64,000 bases of DNA, from the NCBI GenBank assembly GCA_012845835.1, contig JABAKD010000029.1:14859453-14923452 (forward strand). The letters are read 5' to 3'. Both the position numbers and the translations under genes were made by a program. Numbering within the stretch: position 1 is the first letter of the stretch; every line of letters begins with the position of its first letter. The notes beneath the pieces were generated by a model, which made no database searches, was not told the DNA's origin, and saw only the letters and a program-made list of their open reading frames with translations. This DNA comes from Undaria pinnatifida (taxonomy: Eukaryota > Sar > Phaeophyceae > Laminariales > Alariaceae). Positions 28,957 to 41,124 of the stretch are shown piece after piece.

Positions 28957-29742
28957 ATAACGCGGCGTCTTCAGAGGGCCTGGGCGTGTTTCCAGCGGTA
29001 CAAGATGGAAATCTATGATCGCCCGGGTGTGTGTTTACGGTTGAAGGTGCGGTTGCTGAAAGCTGAGGTGGTCGAGACACTTCTTTACGGTTGCATGACG
29101 TGGAGCCCGAAGAAGCCTGACTATGACAGGCTACGACGGGTTCACCGCTCCATGCTCCTCCGATGCCTTGGATGGCGGAAACGGAAGCGCGACGACCACA
29201 CCCTATCGTACGCCGACGCGCTTGCCCAGACAGATTCCGAGAGCGTTGAGGTGATAGTGCGCAAACGGAGGATTTTGTTTGCGGGATTCGTGGCACGCAT
29301 GGGGGAGGAGCGTCTGCCACAGAGGGTGATGTTTGGGGAGTTTGTTGGGGGTAAAGGCTACTCAGGGGGGCAAGAGAAAGACTGGATGGATCATCTGAAG
29401 GAGGATATGTCGGTTTTTGGAATGAAATTCGAAGGATGGCGAAAGGCTGCTCAGAAGGCTGGCAGATGGTTTCGAAGAGTAGAGGAGGGAGCCGAGTTGT
29501 TCATGCGGAATTGGCATGAAACGGAGAGACGCAAAGCTGCAGAGCGACGCGCAAAGGCTGCGGCAGCGTCATCCACCGTTGGCATCTCTAAGCGGCCGGG
29601 GGGAGGGGGAAGGGGGGGGGGCGGGGAGGGGAGTGGGGGAGGGGGGGAGGGGGGAGGGGGAAAGGGAGGAATGGGGGAGGGGCGGAAGGGGGAGCGTCAT
29701 GCCCAAGAGACTGAAGTCTGGGTTTGGCCATCATCGTATTGA
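28951..29742 (+). pseudogene. LINE-A reverse transcriptase, C-terminal part
   Basis: Open for 263 codons, but only the region after the catalytic YADD motif is present, so it cannot encode an active enzyme. Recognisable phrases: [77 protein letters not shown]. These belong to the thumb and C-terminal region of a widespread algal/fungal non-LTR family. It ends in Gly/Arg repeats from the G-rich array. Confidence 0.88.
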
Positions 29743-30445
29743 AAGTTGTGGGCTTTCTAATGGCCATCACAAGATGGCATAAGACCGCCCTGATTTCTTC
29801 GCCATGTTGCGTTCTTTCCCAGGTGCCATTGATGATGGACGTGATACCCTCTGTTAGTCCAATGCCATTCTTAGCCAGTTCCTAGGGTCTACTAGTATGA
29901 CATTTTTCTTTCTTTTCTTTTTTTATTTCTTTTTTTTTCTTTTTTTCTCTTCTTCTTTCCTTGCTTTCCTGTCTTGTCTTTTCTTGCTTTTCTTGTCTTT
30001 TTCTTATCTTTGCTTGCCTTTTTCGTCTTGTTTCGTTTTTTTCTTTTCTTTTCTTTCCTTTCCTTTAGCTTTTTTTCTTTTCTTTGTTTCTTTTTCTCCA
30101 ATTGACTTATGCCTGTCGTGCGTATGCGTAGTGATAGATACTACGTGTAATATATACGTGGTAGTCTTCCTTGGGTGGCAATCGGAATATTTGGTTTCTC
30201 CAGGCGTGAGTAGTGAGACGTATGTACCGGCCTGGACCTGGCACATCGTAGACTGACTCCCGATTTCACTTTTATATGTTTCTGGTGGAGGCATGAATTG
30301 CGTCAGCTGTGATATATGCGTGTACCACCTTGGGTTGTGTGTTTTTCCCTGGGGTATTCCTCAGCTCCAGAGTGACTGGAGCCTGTCCTGTGACCACGGA
30401 CTTGATTATGCGAGTTAATGTGAGAACAACAACAACAACAACAAC
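28957..30445 (+). mobile_element. LINE-A copy 1, 5'-truncated non-LTR retrotransposon
   Basis: It starts inside the reverse transcriptase gene and runs through the C-terminal coding part, a G-rich array (29597-29695), a 3' UTR with a pyrimidine tract (29898-30095), and a tail of seven AAC units ending at 30445. ACATGGA at both ends (28950-28956 and after the tail) may be the target-site duplication. Its 3' UTR is shared with copies at 49885 and 60681. Confidence 0.88.
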
Positions 30446-30546
30446 ATGGAGCAGACTCAGACCGACAGACTTAAGTATAGAAACGAATCAATGAAAGTAC
30501 GAGGTACCAGGTATGAAATTAGCTTGGTAGCGAGGGGAGCAGAGGG

Positions 30547-30858
30547 TGGTGGCGTATCAGGTTATCCTGGAGCCTGGCATAGGTCAGTTTCGTGAATTCG
30601 AGCCCCGCCGAGTGCATACTCGTATAAATTCGTTGTGACTTTTTCTTGTGCACAAATTGACTTGCGGAAAGCGCGAGAGCGTGAGTTAGCATCATTCGAT
30701 CGAAAAATCGACGAACAGTGGGATTGCTGACCCCTATGCGCGATAAAAATTGAAGGCAAGAACCGGGGGGAAGAAGGGACGACACCTGTGACCACGGCTA
30801 GTCCAGAAGCTGGAAAGTACAAGTGTGAGGAAAAAAAAGAAAAAAAAGAAGAAAAAAA
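30547..30858 (+). mobile_element. tRNA-derived SINE (S1), copy 4
   Basis: A box GTGGCGTATCAGG, B box GAATTCGAGCC, body GCACAAATTGACTTGCGG, tail of A-rich (AAAAAAAG)n. About 100 bp after the LINE-A tail. Confidence 0.85.
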
Positions 30859-32675
30859 GGTGGGAGGGGGAGGCGTCATCATTGCAATGCATGCCGGCCA
30901 CATACAGCGTAGTCCGTCGGGTGTCTGACCATTACAAGGGGGGGCGGGGCGTGAACGGAGACGGGGACGGGGCGAATTATAAGTTATGTCGCCAGCTTTC
31001 GCGGGCTGGTATGAAATGATGGTGTTCAACATGACGTGGTGATGTTGGCGCTGATGTTGTCGTAGTTCGTCATGGTCATGTTGAGTACCGAAAAAGCAGT
31101 GGTCTTTTTTTGTGGCACAACAGACCGCCGTATCATACATGCCAGGGCACAAAATAGGCGCACACCACGAGCCGTAGACGAGGTGCGGCCTCCCGAAGGG
31201 GCCCCCGGAGGGCCCCCGGAAGGCCGCCGGAGCTCCCCCGGAGGGCCGCCAGAGGCCGTTTATTTTAACCATATACTTCGAAGTACCTGGTATGCGTCAA
31301 TTAAACTCAAAATGTGCGTGCAAGACGAAATCAACACAAAAAAAAGCCAAAAAAAAAAATTAGCCTGCGGCGAAACAGATCCATGTTTTTTTTTCGCCCG
31401 CGGCAAAAAAGGACCCGCTTGCAACACAGGAAAAGCGTGGTGCGGCACCCTGATACATACCAGTATGTACAATACAACAAAACAGAATGCGGCAACACGG
31501 CGGAGAAACATGACAATCTCGTCAATTTTTGAAATTGGGACACTGAAAAATACCCTCGTAATCTCAACGCATAACACACACTCGGCGGCCAATTGCTACT
31601 AACTTACCGGTCATCTCATACCCGATAAGAAAGAGCGCCGCAAGAACTAAGACTAAATCTGACGGGGAAACAGCTACAGCTGCTATTATCATCAATATTG
31701 GATAGTTAATATATTTAAGGTAGTAAAAGGCACGCCCTTTCTCAATTAAGACAGCCATCTCTACCCTTAACCAAATATCACCTCGGTTTCTTAACAGAGA
31801 GCCAGTGCCTGTGACACTGCTAGTCTGGTATAGTGGTACTAGTACTTGGTGTGGACAAGAGCAGGTTGGAGGTGGTCGTGTCGTTGTTGCTGCAGTGTTG
31901 GTTTTGATAATTGTCGAGATACGGTTATCACTCGTTTGCTGGGTACCAGGCATCAGTGATGGGTTTTCAACAGCTGTTGTGGTGTATTTGTCTCCAATAA
32001 AGGAGATCGTTCAACAAAACATAATAAAACAAAAACAATAAACCAAAGCTGCAGCAGAACTACAAAAACGCAGCTGCCGCAGCTGCCCTCCATTACATAT
32101 TATTATTAGTAGACAACTGCCCTCCCCGTCCTCCTCCAAGTAACCCCATTTTCGACCCTGCCCCATCATTTCACGACTTCACACCCGCCAGCCGAACCAG
32201 CTGCTACAAGTACGCTCACCGAGTGGACAGCAGTGCACTGCCCTTGGTGATAAAATGCCTCCTACAAGGCAATCACACACAGCAGCAGGCTCCCAGCTCG
32301 CCGGTACTATGTAGCGAGCGCTGGCAGCTGTATGACATGTTGAGAAGGCTATACAAACAGCAGATTTTCAGGCAGCCTCCTCGTATGCGAGGTACGTAGG
32401 AAAATATCTAGGATAAAGTATGTCAGGTAGGAAAAACAACAGACGACGAACGAAAGCACCGACCACCCCACCAAGCCACCAACAGACAACAAGAAAAACA
32501 TTTTGCAAAAAATAATTGGCCCATCGTGACGATTTTCGCTGCATCAGTTTGGAAGTACCTGGTGCGGGCCATATTTTTACGCGTGGTCTCAATGGGTCAT
32601 GAGCTTTGTTTTCAGCTCACCGCAACCGCACCGACTTGCAAGAGTTTTCTTATTATACTCGCACGCACCCTTGGC
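30859..32675. other. Stretch without recognised gene
   Basis: A GC-rich palindromic block with CCCCCGGAGGGCC units lies at 31190-31262, similar in style to 37285-37375. TACCTGGTA at 31284. No supported frame; 31260-31600 is A-rich with a short low-complexity frame. Confidence 0.5.
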
Positions 32676-32885
32676 GAGCTTCCGGACTAGCCAACAACCC
32701 GCGGTCACAGATGTCTCCCTCCTCCCCCTCGCCCGTACATTGCCTACCAGGTGAGCAAATTAAAATTAGGCACAACAGGTAGGGTTCGGCATTCTCACTG
32801 ATCCTCGATTTTCATCGCATAAAAATCGATTTCCATCGCACGTCGCCTCCAATTTAGTCTTACGTTCTCCGGACTTCAGCGCTAT
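32676..32885 (-). mobile_element. Divergent S1-type SINE remnant
   Basis: CTTCCGGACTAGCCAACAAC, CGCGGTCACAGATGTC, GTAGGGTTCGGCATTCTCAC and TCCTCGATTTTCATCGCA follow the S1 order at low identity. The tRNA-like head is not recognisable. Confidence 0.55.
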
Positions 32886-32937
32886 GCTACTCGCTGCGCT
32901 TGCCCGTGCGACCTCGTGTTCAAAGATGTGGGTTGAC

Positions 32938-33042
32938 GGCACTGTTGCTCATTGACGGACAGACGTCAAGGAACTCCACATACTAAAACTAGTATGATAA
33001 GTCCAAAGACGCCTCGACGGGTCAAAACTAGTCAACCGAGCT
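32938..33042 (-). repeat. 140-bp dispersed element with TTGAC ends (copy 2)
   Basis: GTGGGTTGACGGCACTGTTG at one end and GGGTCAAAACTAGTCAACC at the other; inverted relative to 9066-9205 and slightly shorter. Confidence 0.6.
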
Positions 33043-35796
33043 CACGCCGCAGCAGTGATTACTTTAGCTCTTACCCTATTACGGGTAGATTATGCTACTA
33101 TATCTGCGACTTGGTACCTGGTACGTGATCGTCTTATGGTGACAGAAACAGCAGTAGCAGGGCCTATTGATAGCAGCACCACACGTGTCCATCACACTGG
33201 CACCAAAGCCACGCTGACTGAGTGGGGCGCGAAGGGACACAACAGACACGTCGCAATTCTGCTGAAGCAATATATACTCAGGCGAGGCAAGGAGCGTGCT
33301 TGGAGGCTGAGGGCACCGCACTGCTGTGTATTCATACTCTGTAGTTTTTACCAGGTCGGGAGTCGAGAGTGGACCAGAGGACAGCAAAGCAGCAGCAGCA
33401 GCAGCAGCAAGTCTTGGCAGCAAGCAACAACAGCAGAAGAAGAAGCAGCTTTTCTTACATCGAAGGTCCAATCCAACATCCACAAGCGACTATTCTTCAT
33501 GCCATACGATACGATACCTTACTATACCTGAAGCCACCTACTGCTGTAGTTCACACAAGGAAGGATGTCTAATAACAGTGCCAGGTAGACTGAAGCTAGC
33601 GTTTGTATTGCCTTTAATATCAACTTGCATTTCATCCCGTGGCGTTGGGCGGTGTGCTCGTGGGCTCACAGCAGCAGAGTATAGCTAGCGCCAGTCCGGC
33701 CAGAAGTCAAGCACCAAACACACCTCGTGCAAATACATGATAGGCCTCGACTTGAACGATCATCATGTACCAAACACACGCAAAGTCCGTATCGGGATGA
33801 TCAAAAACATACTCGAGGCTGAACCACAAACCAAAACCAAGACACAGCAGCCAGTACTGCTGCTTATTATGACCTACGACAGGTTTGAGCCAAACAAGAA
33901 CGATGAAAAAAGGGTTGGGGTGGCAAAACAAGCCAGTACGACGAAAGCCATCTCAGGCTTTTTGCTTGTTTGCACGCTTGGTCTCCGTGAGCGTCGGTGT
34001 TACTGGGACCTGGCATAAAAATAGTTGAACGAGAGCAAACAAAGGGAGGCAGGCCACGTGATGCCTGCGCTTCGTCCCCCCCCCCCCTCGTGTAAACTCA
34101 TACTCTCGACCGCCCCGAGGCAACACCGAGGTCTCTTCGGGGAGGATAGACAAGAGCCATCATCCCTATCTCCAGAAGATCAGATTCTGGAGTTTCGCAC
34201 GCGGACAAGGCTCTAATGAGAAGCCCGAACTCCCACGTACAGCCTAGCCGCACAGGAAGATATAGCAGACAAAACAAACCTACCCCCTTCCCCCCCCCCC
34301 CCCCGGGAGCTCGGCTGATCTCCAACAACATTGTAAGACACGTCAGCAGTTCTAGGACATGCGGCGTTGGTACACAAACAGGCGCGCCATAAGTCCACCA
34401 CGAGCGCACAGCGTTAGAGGGCCGGACTCCGCTGATGCCGTTCACGGGCCGGGCCGGGGGCACCACCGCTGCTGAGTGAGTGACCGACCACACCGCAACA
34501 AAAACATCACTACATTGCCATGGTGAAGTGAAGGCTGAGACTTGCACGACCGATCCCGCGCCGACCTGTCGGCACCAGCACCCCCGGACAAGCCTAGCAT
34601 GCTTCTCGGCGAGGAGGAAGGCTGAATTCTCACCTTGGTTTGCCTGTGCGGCAGCAGCAGTCCTCTAGGCAATATATATAGCGAAGTTGCCTGCCCGGCC
34701 AAGCCTGCCCCTGTCTCTTTGTCTAGTGCAAAAAGGCTGCTGCTGCGTCCGTCGCTACCCCCAGCTATGGCTACTATCGCGCTGCTGCTAAAATTCCACC
34801 ACTCCGTTAGATCAGCAGAGCGTAGCAGCGGCCCGCCGCTATCATCCCCCAAGCGGTGGTTCAGGTGGTGTCACTGAACGTACCTTCCCACGCGAGCTCG
34901 CTTTTCCCAGAGGCTAGGTCCCATCTAAGCACGGGAAAATTTCATCCTGTCCCCGGCAATGATAACGCCTTATCCTGAAAGACAACAGAAAACAAAAATA
35001 CCTGGTACTCGGTGGAAAGATGGCTGGCTCTGCGGACTCGCGGCCAGACAACGCTACTTTAAATTTGACTTTGAACTACTGGTACGCCAGGGGGTTGGGT
35101 TTGGTTGCGTCTTCCACTCACCACAGGCAAGACAGAACAGACCCCCGTCAAAGGGCCCCCAGTACATTCCCTGGGCTCCTGCACTGTTTGCTTCCGGCGG
35201 CGGCAGCGACGACCCTGTGTTGCCGTTGCTGGAACTGCAAGGTTGCTGCATGTCACCGGTCATCAGCGATGATGTTTTGTTTGACCGATGGTTCTTTTCG
35301 ATTTTTGAATACTGCTGTACTTGTACCTGGTATGATTTTTGATTATTTTTTAGTGAAAAACTTACTTTTTTTAGAGTATTGCTTGGTGCATTACTGGGTA
35401 AATAACATTTGTCTGTTTGTGACGTAAGCTAATCCGCTACTCGGTGGTACGGCAGTATAGAGCTTTTCGTATGCCGTGGATTTCTCGGGAGAGCTGTGCT
35501 TTACCTACTCTCTCGCGCACACTGCGCATCTCTAATAGTCCCGATGCTGCGAGTACCGAGGGTGTGGGTACTCGAAGCAGCAGATAGGGGCACAGCAGCG
35601 TCAACTCTTTTTTATCTTGTATCTGTAGCAGCAACGTATCCGTGGCTTATCTTGCATCGTACGAGGTATGTATGTACTGATCGTACGTATCGTATGTATC
35701 GGCATTTCTTGATGTGGGGGTACAATATGGGTTACTGCTTTAAACTAATAGAATAAGAATCACCATCAAATAATCAAAATGACCGAAATAAACATG
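33043..35796. other. Stretch without recognised gene
   Basis: (CAG)n lies at 33388-33412 and TACCWGGTA palindromes at 33113, 34998 and 35324. The minus strand is open at 34442-34852 in GC-rich sequence (MGDDSGGPLLRSADLTEWW...), but no domain or splice sites are convincing. Confidence 0.45.
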
Positions 35797-35856
35797 AAAT
35801 TATCGCTGATATTTGTTATCGCGGTAATTTATCGTTTTTTTTATCAGCGATAATTT
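35797..35856. repeat. Perfect 15-bp inverted repeat
   Basis: AAATTATCGCTGATA (35797-35811) and its exact complement TATCAGCGATAATTT (35842-35856), separated by 30 AT-rich bases that contain further TATCG motifs. It could form a hairpin. Confidence 0.85.
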
Positions 35857-36540
35857 ATCGAAATCGCTCGTACGCTCGCACGTTCGGTACTCTAATCATA
35901 TGTCATGTAGCACTGCTGTAGTATGATATGATACCATACATTTATTTACCGCGTGGGAAGAGCATGCACGATTCTCTCGTCTCGGTGTACTGCAATTCCT
36001 TACCTGGGGCAAGGTACTTTACACATGCACTATTACTACGATTAAGTAAGGGTCGTACCTGGCAAGGTGCGTGTGTGTTCACGAGTGTGTCTGTGCTCAC
36101 ACCTGCCCGCACACACGCGCGCACGCGGTGGAACCGTGTGGGGGTTTGATGGTTTGTTTGTTTGGAGTTTTCTTTTGTTTTGTGTATTTCATCGCGTGTG
36201 CAGGAGGGTACCAGATACATCTATTCTGTGTGATGGAATGATATGGCCGTCTCGCATTATCGTGTCACATCTCCATTTACGCCTGTACCGCCACACACCT
36301 TAGACTCACTCACAATACTATAGACCATACTAAAACTTCAGGACGGACAATACGACCCCCCCCCGTTATTTACTGCAAGTGCAGTAGTATTAGTCTCACA
36401 GTATATATATATATCCATACCCCCCCCCCCCCTTCCCCCCCAACGCCCCCTCCTTCCCCACCACCCGCACCATCGCCTAGACCTAGCACCACGCGTATAG
36501 CAAGCTCCTAACTGATATACATCTATGCGACCTAAACATG

Positions 36541-36905
36541 TTGGAACCCCCCCCCCTTCCCCCCGCCCCCCTTCGAACACTCCGCCCTAGGCTCTCTTCA
36601 CTGGTTGTACGACTTACAGGATATGCATTGTATAAACTGATGCATTCCTTCCAAAACCGTCAGATTTACCCCCTTAAAGGATTTATAGTTTCCACGCCCA
36701 GATCGAGTTGCCGCCCCCCCCCCTCAGCGCTCCCTCTTATATAAACCCAGGCCCCCACGCCCTTAAAAACTCCGCCCTCCCCTCGCCGGTTATACCATAT
36801 ACGACTTACAGGACACACGTGATAAACTGAATGCATTTCCTTCCACAGCTGTCAGGTTTTGTCCCCCTCAGAAACGGGTTTATAGTTTCCGCGCACAGAC
36901 TGACT
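36541..36905. repeat. Two tandem units of a ~180-bp repeat
   Basis: Unit 1 (ACACTCCGCCCTAGGCTCTC, ACGACTTACAGGATATGCA, GGATTTATAGTTTCCACGC) and unit 2 (AAACTCCGCCCTCCCCTCGC, ACGACTTACAGGACACACG, GGGTTTATAGTTTCCGCGC) have the same order. C-runs precede each. Positions 35857-36540 hold C-runs and an AT repeat only. Confidence 0.7.
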
Positions 36906-37085
36906 AGCATCACCCTGCTGACCCTGAAAGCTACACTGTAGTTCCAAGGGGAGTCGCCGACCTATATCCTTAATGAGGGCACACCACCCGTAATACGCGC
37001 GATCGGAGTATCACACACAGCTTGCAAAGATGAGCTTCGACCAAATCTTCCATCTCACAGCTATAGAGTGTATTTTTATTTTATT
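36862..37085 (+). repeat. ~230-bp dispersed element (R230), copy 1, containing family K
   Basis: Inverted match to 53462-53695: CCCCCTCAGAAACGGGTTT, CTACACTGTAGTTCCAAGGG, GAGTCGCCGACCTATATCCT, then CGCGATCGGAGTATCACACA and CAGCTTGCAAAGATGAGCTT. It shows that family K is one end of a larger element. Confidence 0.75.
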
Positions 37086-37261
37086 TTTACAAAATATATT
37101 TAACTATTAAAAATATTAAATATTAACAGTGCACCCAGGAGGAAGACCCCCCACACTAGGACTGTGAGTTGGCTGGAGTTCCCGCCTAGTTATTAGTTGG
37201 CTGGCGACTAACTGGCTTTAGTCGACTAGTCGACTGGCGGCTAGTCGGCTAAAGTCAGGCG

Positions 37262-37380
37262 AGCGAATCGAGCCAACCCCCCCCCCCCCCCCGGCCGACG
37301 GGACCCCGATGGAGGTCCCCCGGAGGGCCCGTCGGAGGCGCCTCCGGAGGATCCCGCTGAAGGCGCCGCCGGAGGCAAAA
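37262..37380. repeat. Poly-C and CCGGAGG-rich block
   Basis: An 18-base C run is followed by GGTCCCCCGGAGGGCCCGTC and GGAGGCGCCTCCGGAGGATC. The block is strongly self-complementary. Positions 37190-37260 repeat GACTAGT/GGCTAGTCGGCT motifs. Confidence 0.7.
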
Positions 37381-37562
37381 ATTACGCTCTTTGGCTTCAT
37401 TCTGTACGCAAAAAGTACGACTAAACGGCCTACTGTAGTTTAGCACTGGTTTATATAGAAGAAACAGGCTAATTAACAAAAACGTCGTATTGGTCTGTAA
37501 AGGCTATTTATATGTAATAGATACAGCACATCCTGCCATGTAATCATGTAAAACAAGGACTA

Positions 37563-37940
37563 GTGCCTCCTTTGCCTACCCCGCAAAGTGTTTCCAAACC
37601 CAGTGTTGGGATTTGGAGGGCTTGGGAAGCCGGCGCTCGTTTACTAGACAATGGCGAATCGCATCTTTGCCGCGGGCGCGGGCAAAAGGAGGGGCCGTCG
37701 GGACGACCACTTGACCGATGCTGGCTCTATCACAGCCGGTCATTTGACGGACCGGGTTCAATGCCGCCAGCGCGTTCGGCATTGCCATCGACACCAGCAC
37801 CATCGATGGCGATGGGTCGATGCGCCATGAGCTGCGTCTCTGTTTCGCAGCGAGTTTGGACTCCTGTCGCGGGGAAATGCGTGCCCCGTGCGAAACAATC
37901 CATCCTACAATCAAGGAAACCCAAATACACAAAATAGCTG
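37563..37940. other. GC-rich stretch open on both strands, not recognised
   Basis: Frames of 124 codons (+) and 118 codons (-) overlap almost completely. The minus frame reads MVLVSMAMPNALAALNPVRQ. GC content is higher than the flanks. No family, splice sites or promoter recognised. It could be a decayed exon or transferred fragment. Confidence 0.3.
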
Positions 37941-39908
37941 GATAGTTGGCACCGCCGCAAGTAGCTTAAATAACTAGCTAATAACTAGCTGGCAACTTAT
38001 GGTCAGCCAACTCACAGCCCTACCCGACACACTTTGAGATTGTAGCAGCAATAATCGGGGGGGGGGATGTAATAATACCAGTAGGCGGTGTTTCAGCGGG
38101 GCATGGAGCTAGGTAATCTAGCCCCTCGTGTTGTGGCGCAGGGCCGTGTTTTCGTTTCGCTTTAAAACATTGCACTGCCGACCCCCCCCGCTGCAAGCCG
38201 GGGGCGGCCTAGGTACTGTGGGTGTTCATATCTTCTCCCTTTGTTCGTGAAGAACACACATGTTATCTGCTGCGGCCTTCCTTTTGCCCTTTTTATTTAG
38301 GTTTTTCTTTGTTTGGTTCGTAGCCAGGCGTTGTCCGATAGTATGCTGCGCGGGTATCCCCAGAGGGGGAAATATCGGTTGACAACGACATTGGCCTTAC
38401 CCTTGGCAGTAAACTTGACGGCGGTGACGACGATCATGCCACCCCGGCGGCTGAAATGTTGTTAATAGTAAAGAGCAAGGTGTGTACCGGTAAGTTTTAC
38501 CTCGAGGCGTGGCCGGAGGAGGGCCGATTTTCGAGCGCCACTCCCGTCAGCCACGGCCCTGTTTCAACCACGATAGCCCGCGCTTCGAGCGCCGCTCCCC
38601 GAAGCCACGCGCCGCGAACTGCTAGGACTGCTGTCGCTGCACGTTGCTCTCGTCAACGGGATGTCGCCCCACTCCTCGTTCCGGCCACGCGGTGGTTTGT
38701 TTGAGGTGCGCGAAGGCCGACACCGAACGCCCGAGGTATCCTTTGGTGAACCCCAGAAACCTCCTTTGGCGCTCGGCTCGGCGTTCCTTGTCAGGGGGAA
38801 GCCTGTGATTTTGATACCCTGTATCTAATTTAGCATTTAGTAGTATGTTCGTAGGGAGTACAATAGTAATGTGGCGTGGGTATTGATAACAGCCTAGATG
38901 CGGCCTTTTAACATTCGGGGAATCAGAGGGCAGAAAAACATGTAATTGTGTATATTCATATGGAAAATTGATGCTATGGCATTGCCCTGGGCCGCCTCCC
39001 TCCGAATTTTCCGGACAAATCATGTTAAGAGGTACCCCGGTACACCATAACCACCGAGCGAGGTATGCTAGCCAGTGCCTTCATGGTGTACACGTAACAG
39101 ATCCAGTTCCCGCCTGATAATTTGATATTGTGCAACTGGATATTGTGCGGCCCTTCGAGGCACCAGGTAGGCTACTCGCTGGTAGTGTTAGGGCATCCCT
39201 TCTCCGCCGTTGTGACGTTGTTGTTATTTGTACTTCCGTAGCGAGGTGCCTATGCCTATCACTACCGCTGTCCCCCCACAATACCTGGCGGGCGGTATCG
39301 CCTACCTGATTGAGGATTCTCTCGAAGCTTTCGCTCATGAGACACACGGCGAACAAGAAGCCAGGAGACACAAGATACATGCCCTTCTTGAGCGAATTAC
39401 CAGAGCAGAACCAGAGGCATCCCTCCGTAAAAGGTAGCAGTAATCGGTCCCTCGGTCCACATTACCCTATACCAGGTACCTTCACACTCTGAAACATGCA
39501 TACATAACGCTCCAGGATAGCATTTGAGAATACGGGCAAAGGTAACATGTTTTCTTGGAAGGTCTCGTATACGCAAAGGGGCTCAGGACGAGACAGAGCC
39601 AAGAACCTCCTCGGCCCAGGCCTTCATCGCCCCCGGGTTTGGATAGTGCAACAGGAAAGCTCCGCAAACTCATCTTCCATTCACATTCAGTTCATGTTCA
39701 CCGTTCATTCATACACGAGGCACAGCAGTGTACACCTACTGAGGAAACAAGCACTATGAAAGCCGGACTGACATTTACAGAAAAATAACAACGCGTCGAG
39801 AGTCGTAACACTAAGGTTAGTGTAGAACGTACCATTTCGCAAATAAGAAATTTAGCCTGAGCCAGCGTTCCTGTTTCTTAGTTTCTGTACACTGGTGCCC
39901 TTTACCTT
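37941..39908. other. Stretch without recognised gene
   Basis: A GC-rich 250-bp segment lies at 38500-38750. The plus strand is open at 39228-39437, encoding IAYLIEDSLEAFAHETHGEQ and HKIHALLERITRAEPE, a helical peptide without a recognised family. TACCAGGTA at 39470. Confidence 0.4.
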
Positions 39909-40211
39909 TCTTTTTTTTTCTCACACTTCTACTTTCCAACTTCTAGACAAGCCGTGGTCACAGGTGTCGTTCCTTCTCCCCCCCGGTTCTTGCCTTCAAT
40001 TTTTATCGCGCATAAAGTTCAGCAATCCCATTGCTCGTCGATTTTTCATCGAGCGTTACTATCTCACGCTCTCGCGCTTTCCGCAAGTCAATTTGTGCAC
40101 AAGAAAAAGTCCCAACGAATTTGTACGAGCATACACTCGGCGGGGCTCGAACTCACGAAACTGACTTATACCAGGCTGGACGATAACTTGATACGCCACC
40201 GGGGCGACCGG
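39909..40211 (-). mobile_element. tRNA-derived SINE (S1), copy 5
   Basis: Poly-T tail, CACACTTCTACTTTCCAACT, GCAAGTCAATTTGTGCACAA, GGGGCTCGAACTCAC (B box complement), head GATACGCCACCGGGGCGACC. Confidence 0.88.
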
Positions 40212-40611
40212 CTCTGTACATGCGTGAGTGACGACGCAGGCCCTGCCGAATAAGCGAAAACCCCGAACGGGGCAACAAAAGAAGGGCGACCCGCCCTGTG
40301 CGGGACGCAGGGATGTCGGTGTTCTGAGCAGTTGCACACCCTCCTTCTTGGTCAGGTCCTTGCTGTCTGTTATCTCTAAGGTGGGCATGTGCTACACGGT
40401 AGGCGCGCCGCTAAGATTTTCAGGCTCCTGACGGTCGGTTAACCTTGCTACGTACGCGTAGAGGAGCACTTCATTTATTTTTCCGACGACCCACACTTAG
40501 CAAGCTCCATACCCCACCCCCCAAAAGGTCGACTTTGACAAACGTTGTTGACTCAGCACTTGACATCGATGGACATTCCCATGGGCTATATATAGGTGTA
40601 CAGCCAATAAA

Positions 40612-41098
40612 CAAGTTTGGAAACACCAACGGGGGGTTTCCAAACATATTTGGTCTTCGAAACAAAAACGGGGGGTTTCCACCAAGCATATTTGGTCTTC
40701 AAAACAAAAACGGGGGGTTTCCACCAAGCATATTTGGTCTTCAAAACAAAAACGGGGGGTTTCCACCAAGCATATTTGGTGTTCGAAACAACAACGGGGG
40801 GTTTCCACCAAGAATATTTGGTCTTCAGAACAAAAACGGGGGGTTTCCACCAAAAGCATATTTGGTGTTCGAAACAACAACGGGGGGTTTCCACCAAAAG
40901 CATATTTGGTGTTCGAAACAACAACGGGGGGTTTCCACCAAGCATATTTGGTCTTCAGAACCAAAACGGGGGGTTTCCACCTAAAGCATATTTGGTCTTC
41001 AGAACAAAAACGGGGGGTTTCCACCAAAAGCATATTTGGTGTTCGAAACAACAACGGGGGGTTTCCACCAAAAGCATATTTGGTGTTCGAAACAAACA
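40612..41098. repeat. 40-44 bp minisatellite, 11 units
   Basis: Unit: CGGGGGGTTTCCACCAAGCA then TATTTGGT(C/G)TTC(A/G)(A/G)AACAAMAA. Early units are 42 bp (a 14-residue frame, NGGFPPSIFGLQNK); later units carrying AAAAGCA are 44 bp and break the frame. Open frames on both strands come from this periodicity. Confidence 0.95.
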
Positions 41099-41124
41099 TG
41101 TCTGGTCGTTCCTCAGTTGAGAAG

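Noticed and set aside
29897-30294. Phe/Ser-rich and Lys-rich frames
   Set aside because: Both translate the pyrimidine tract in the LINE-A 3' UTR.
40612-41098. CRISPR-like array
   Set aside because: Units are contiguous without unique spacers, and the sequence is eukaryotic.
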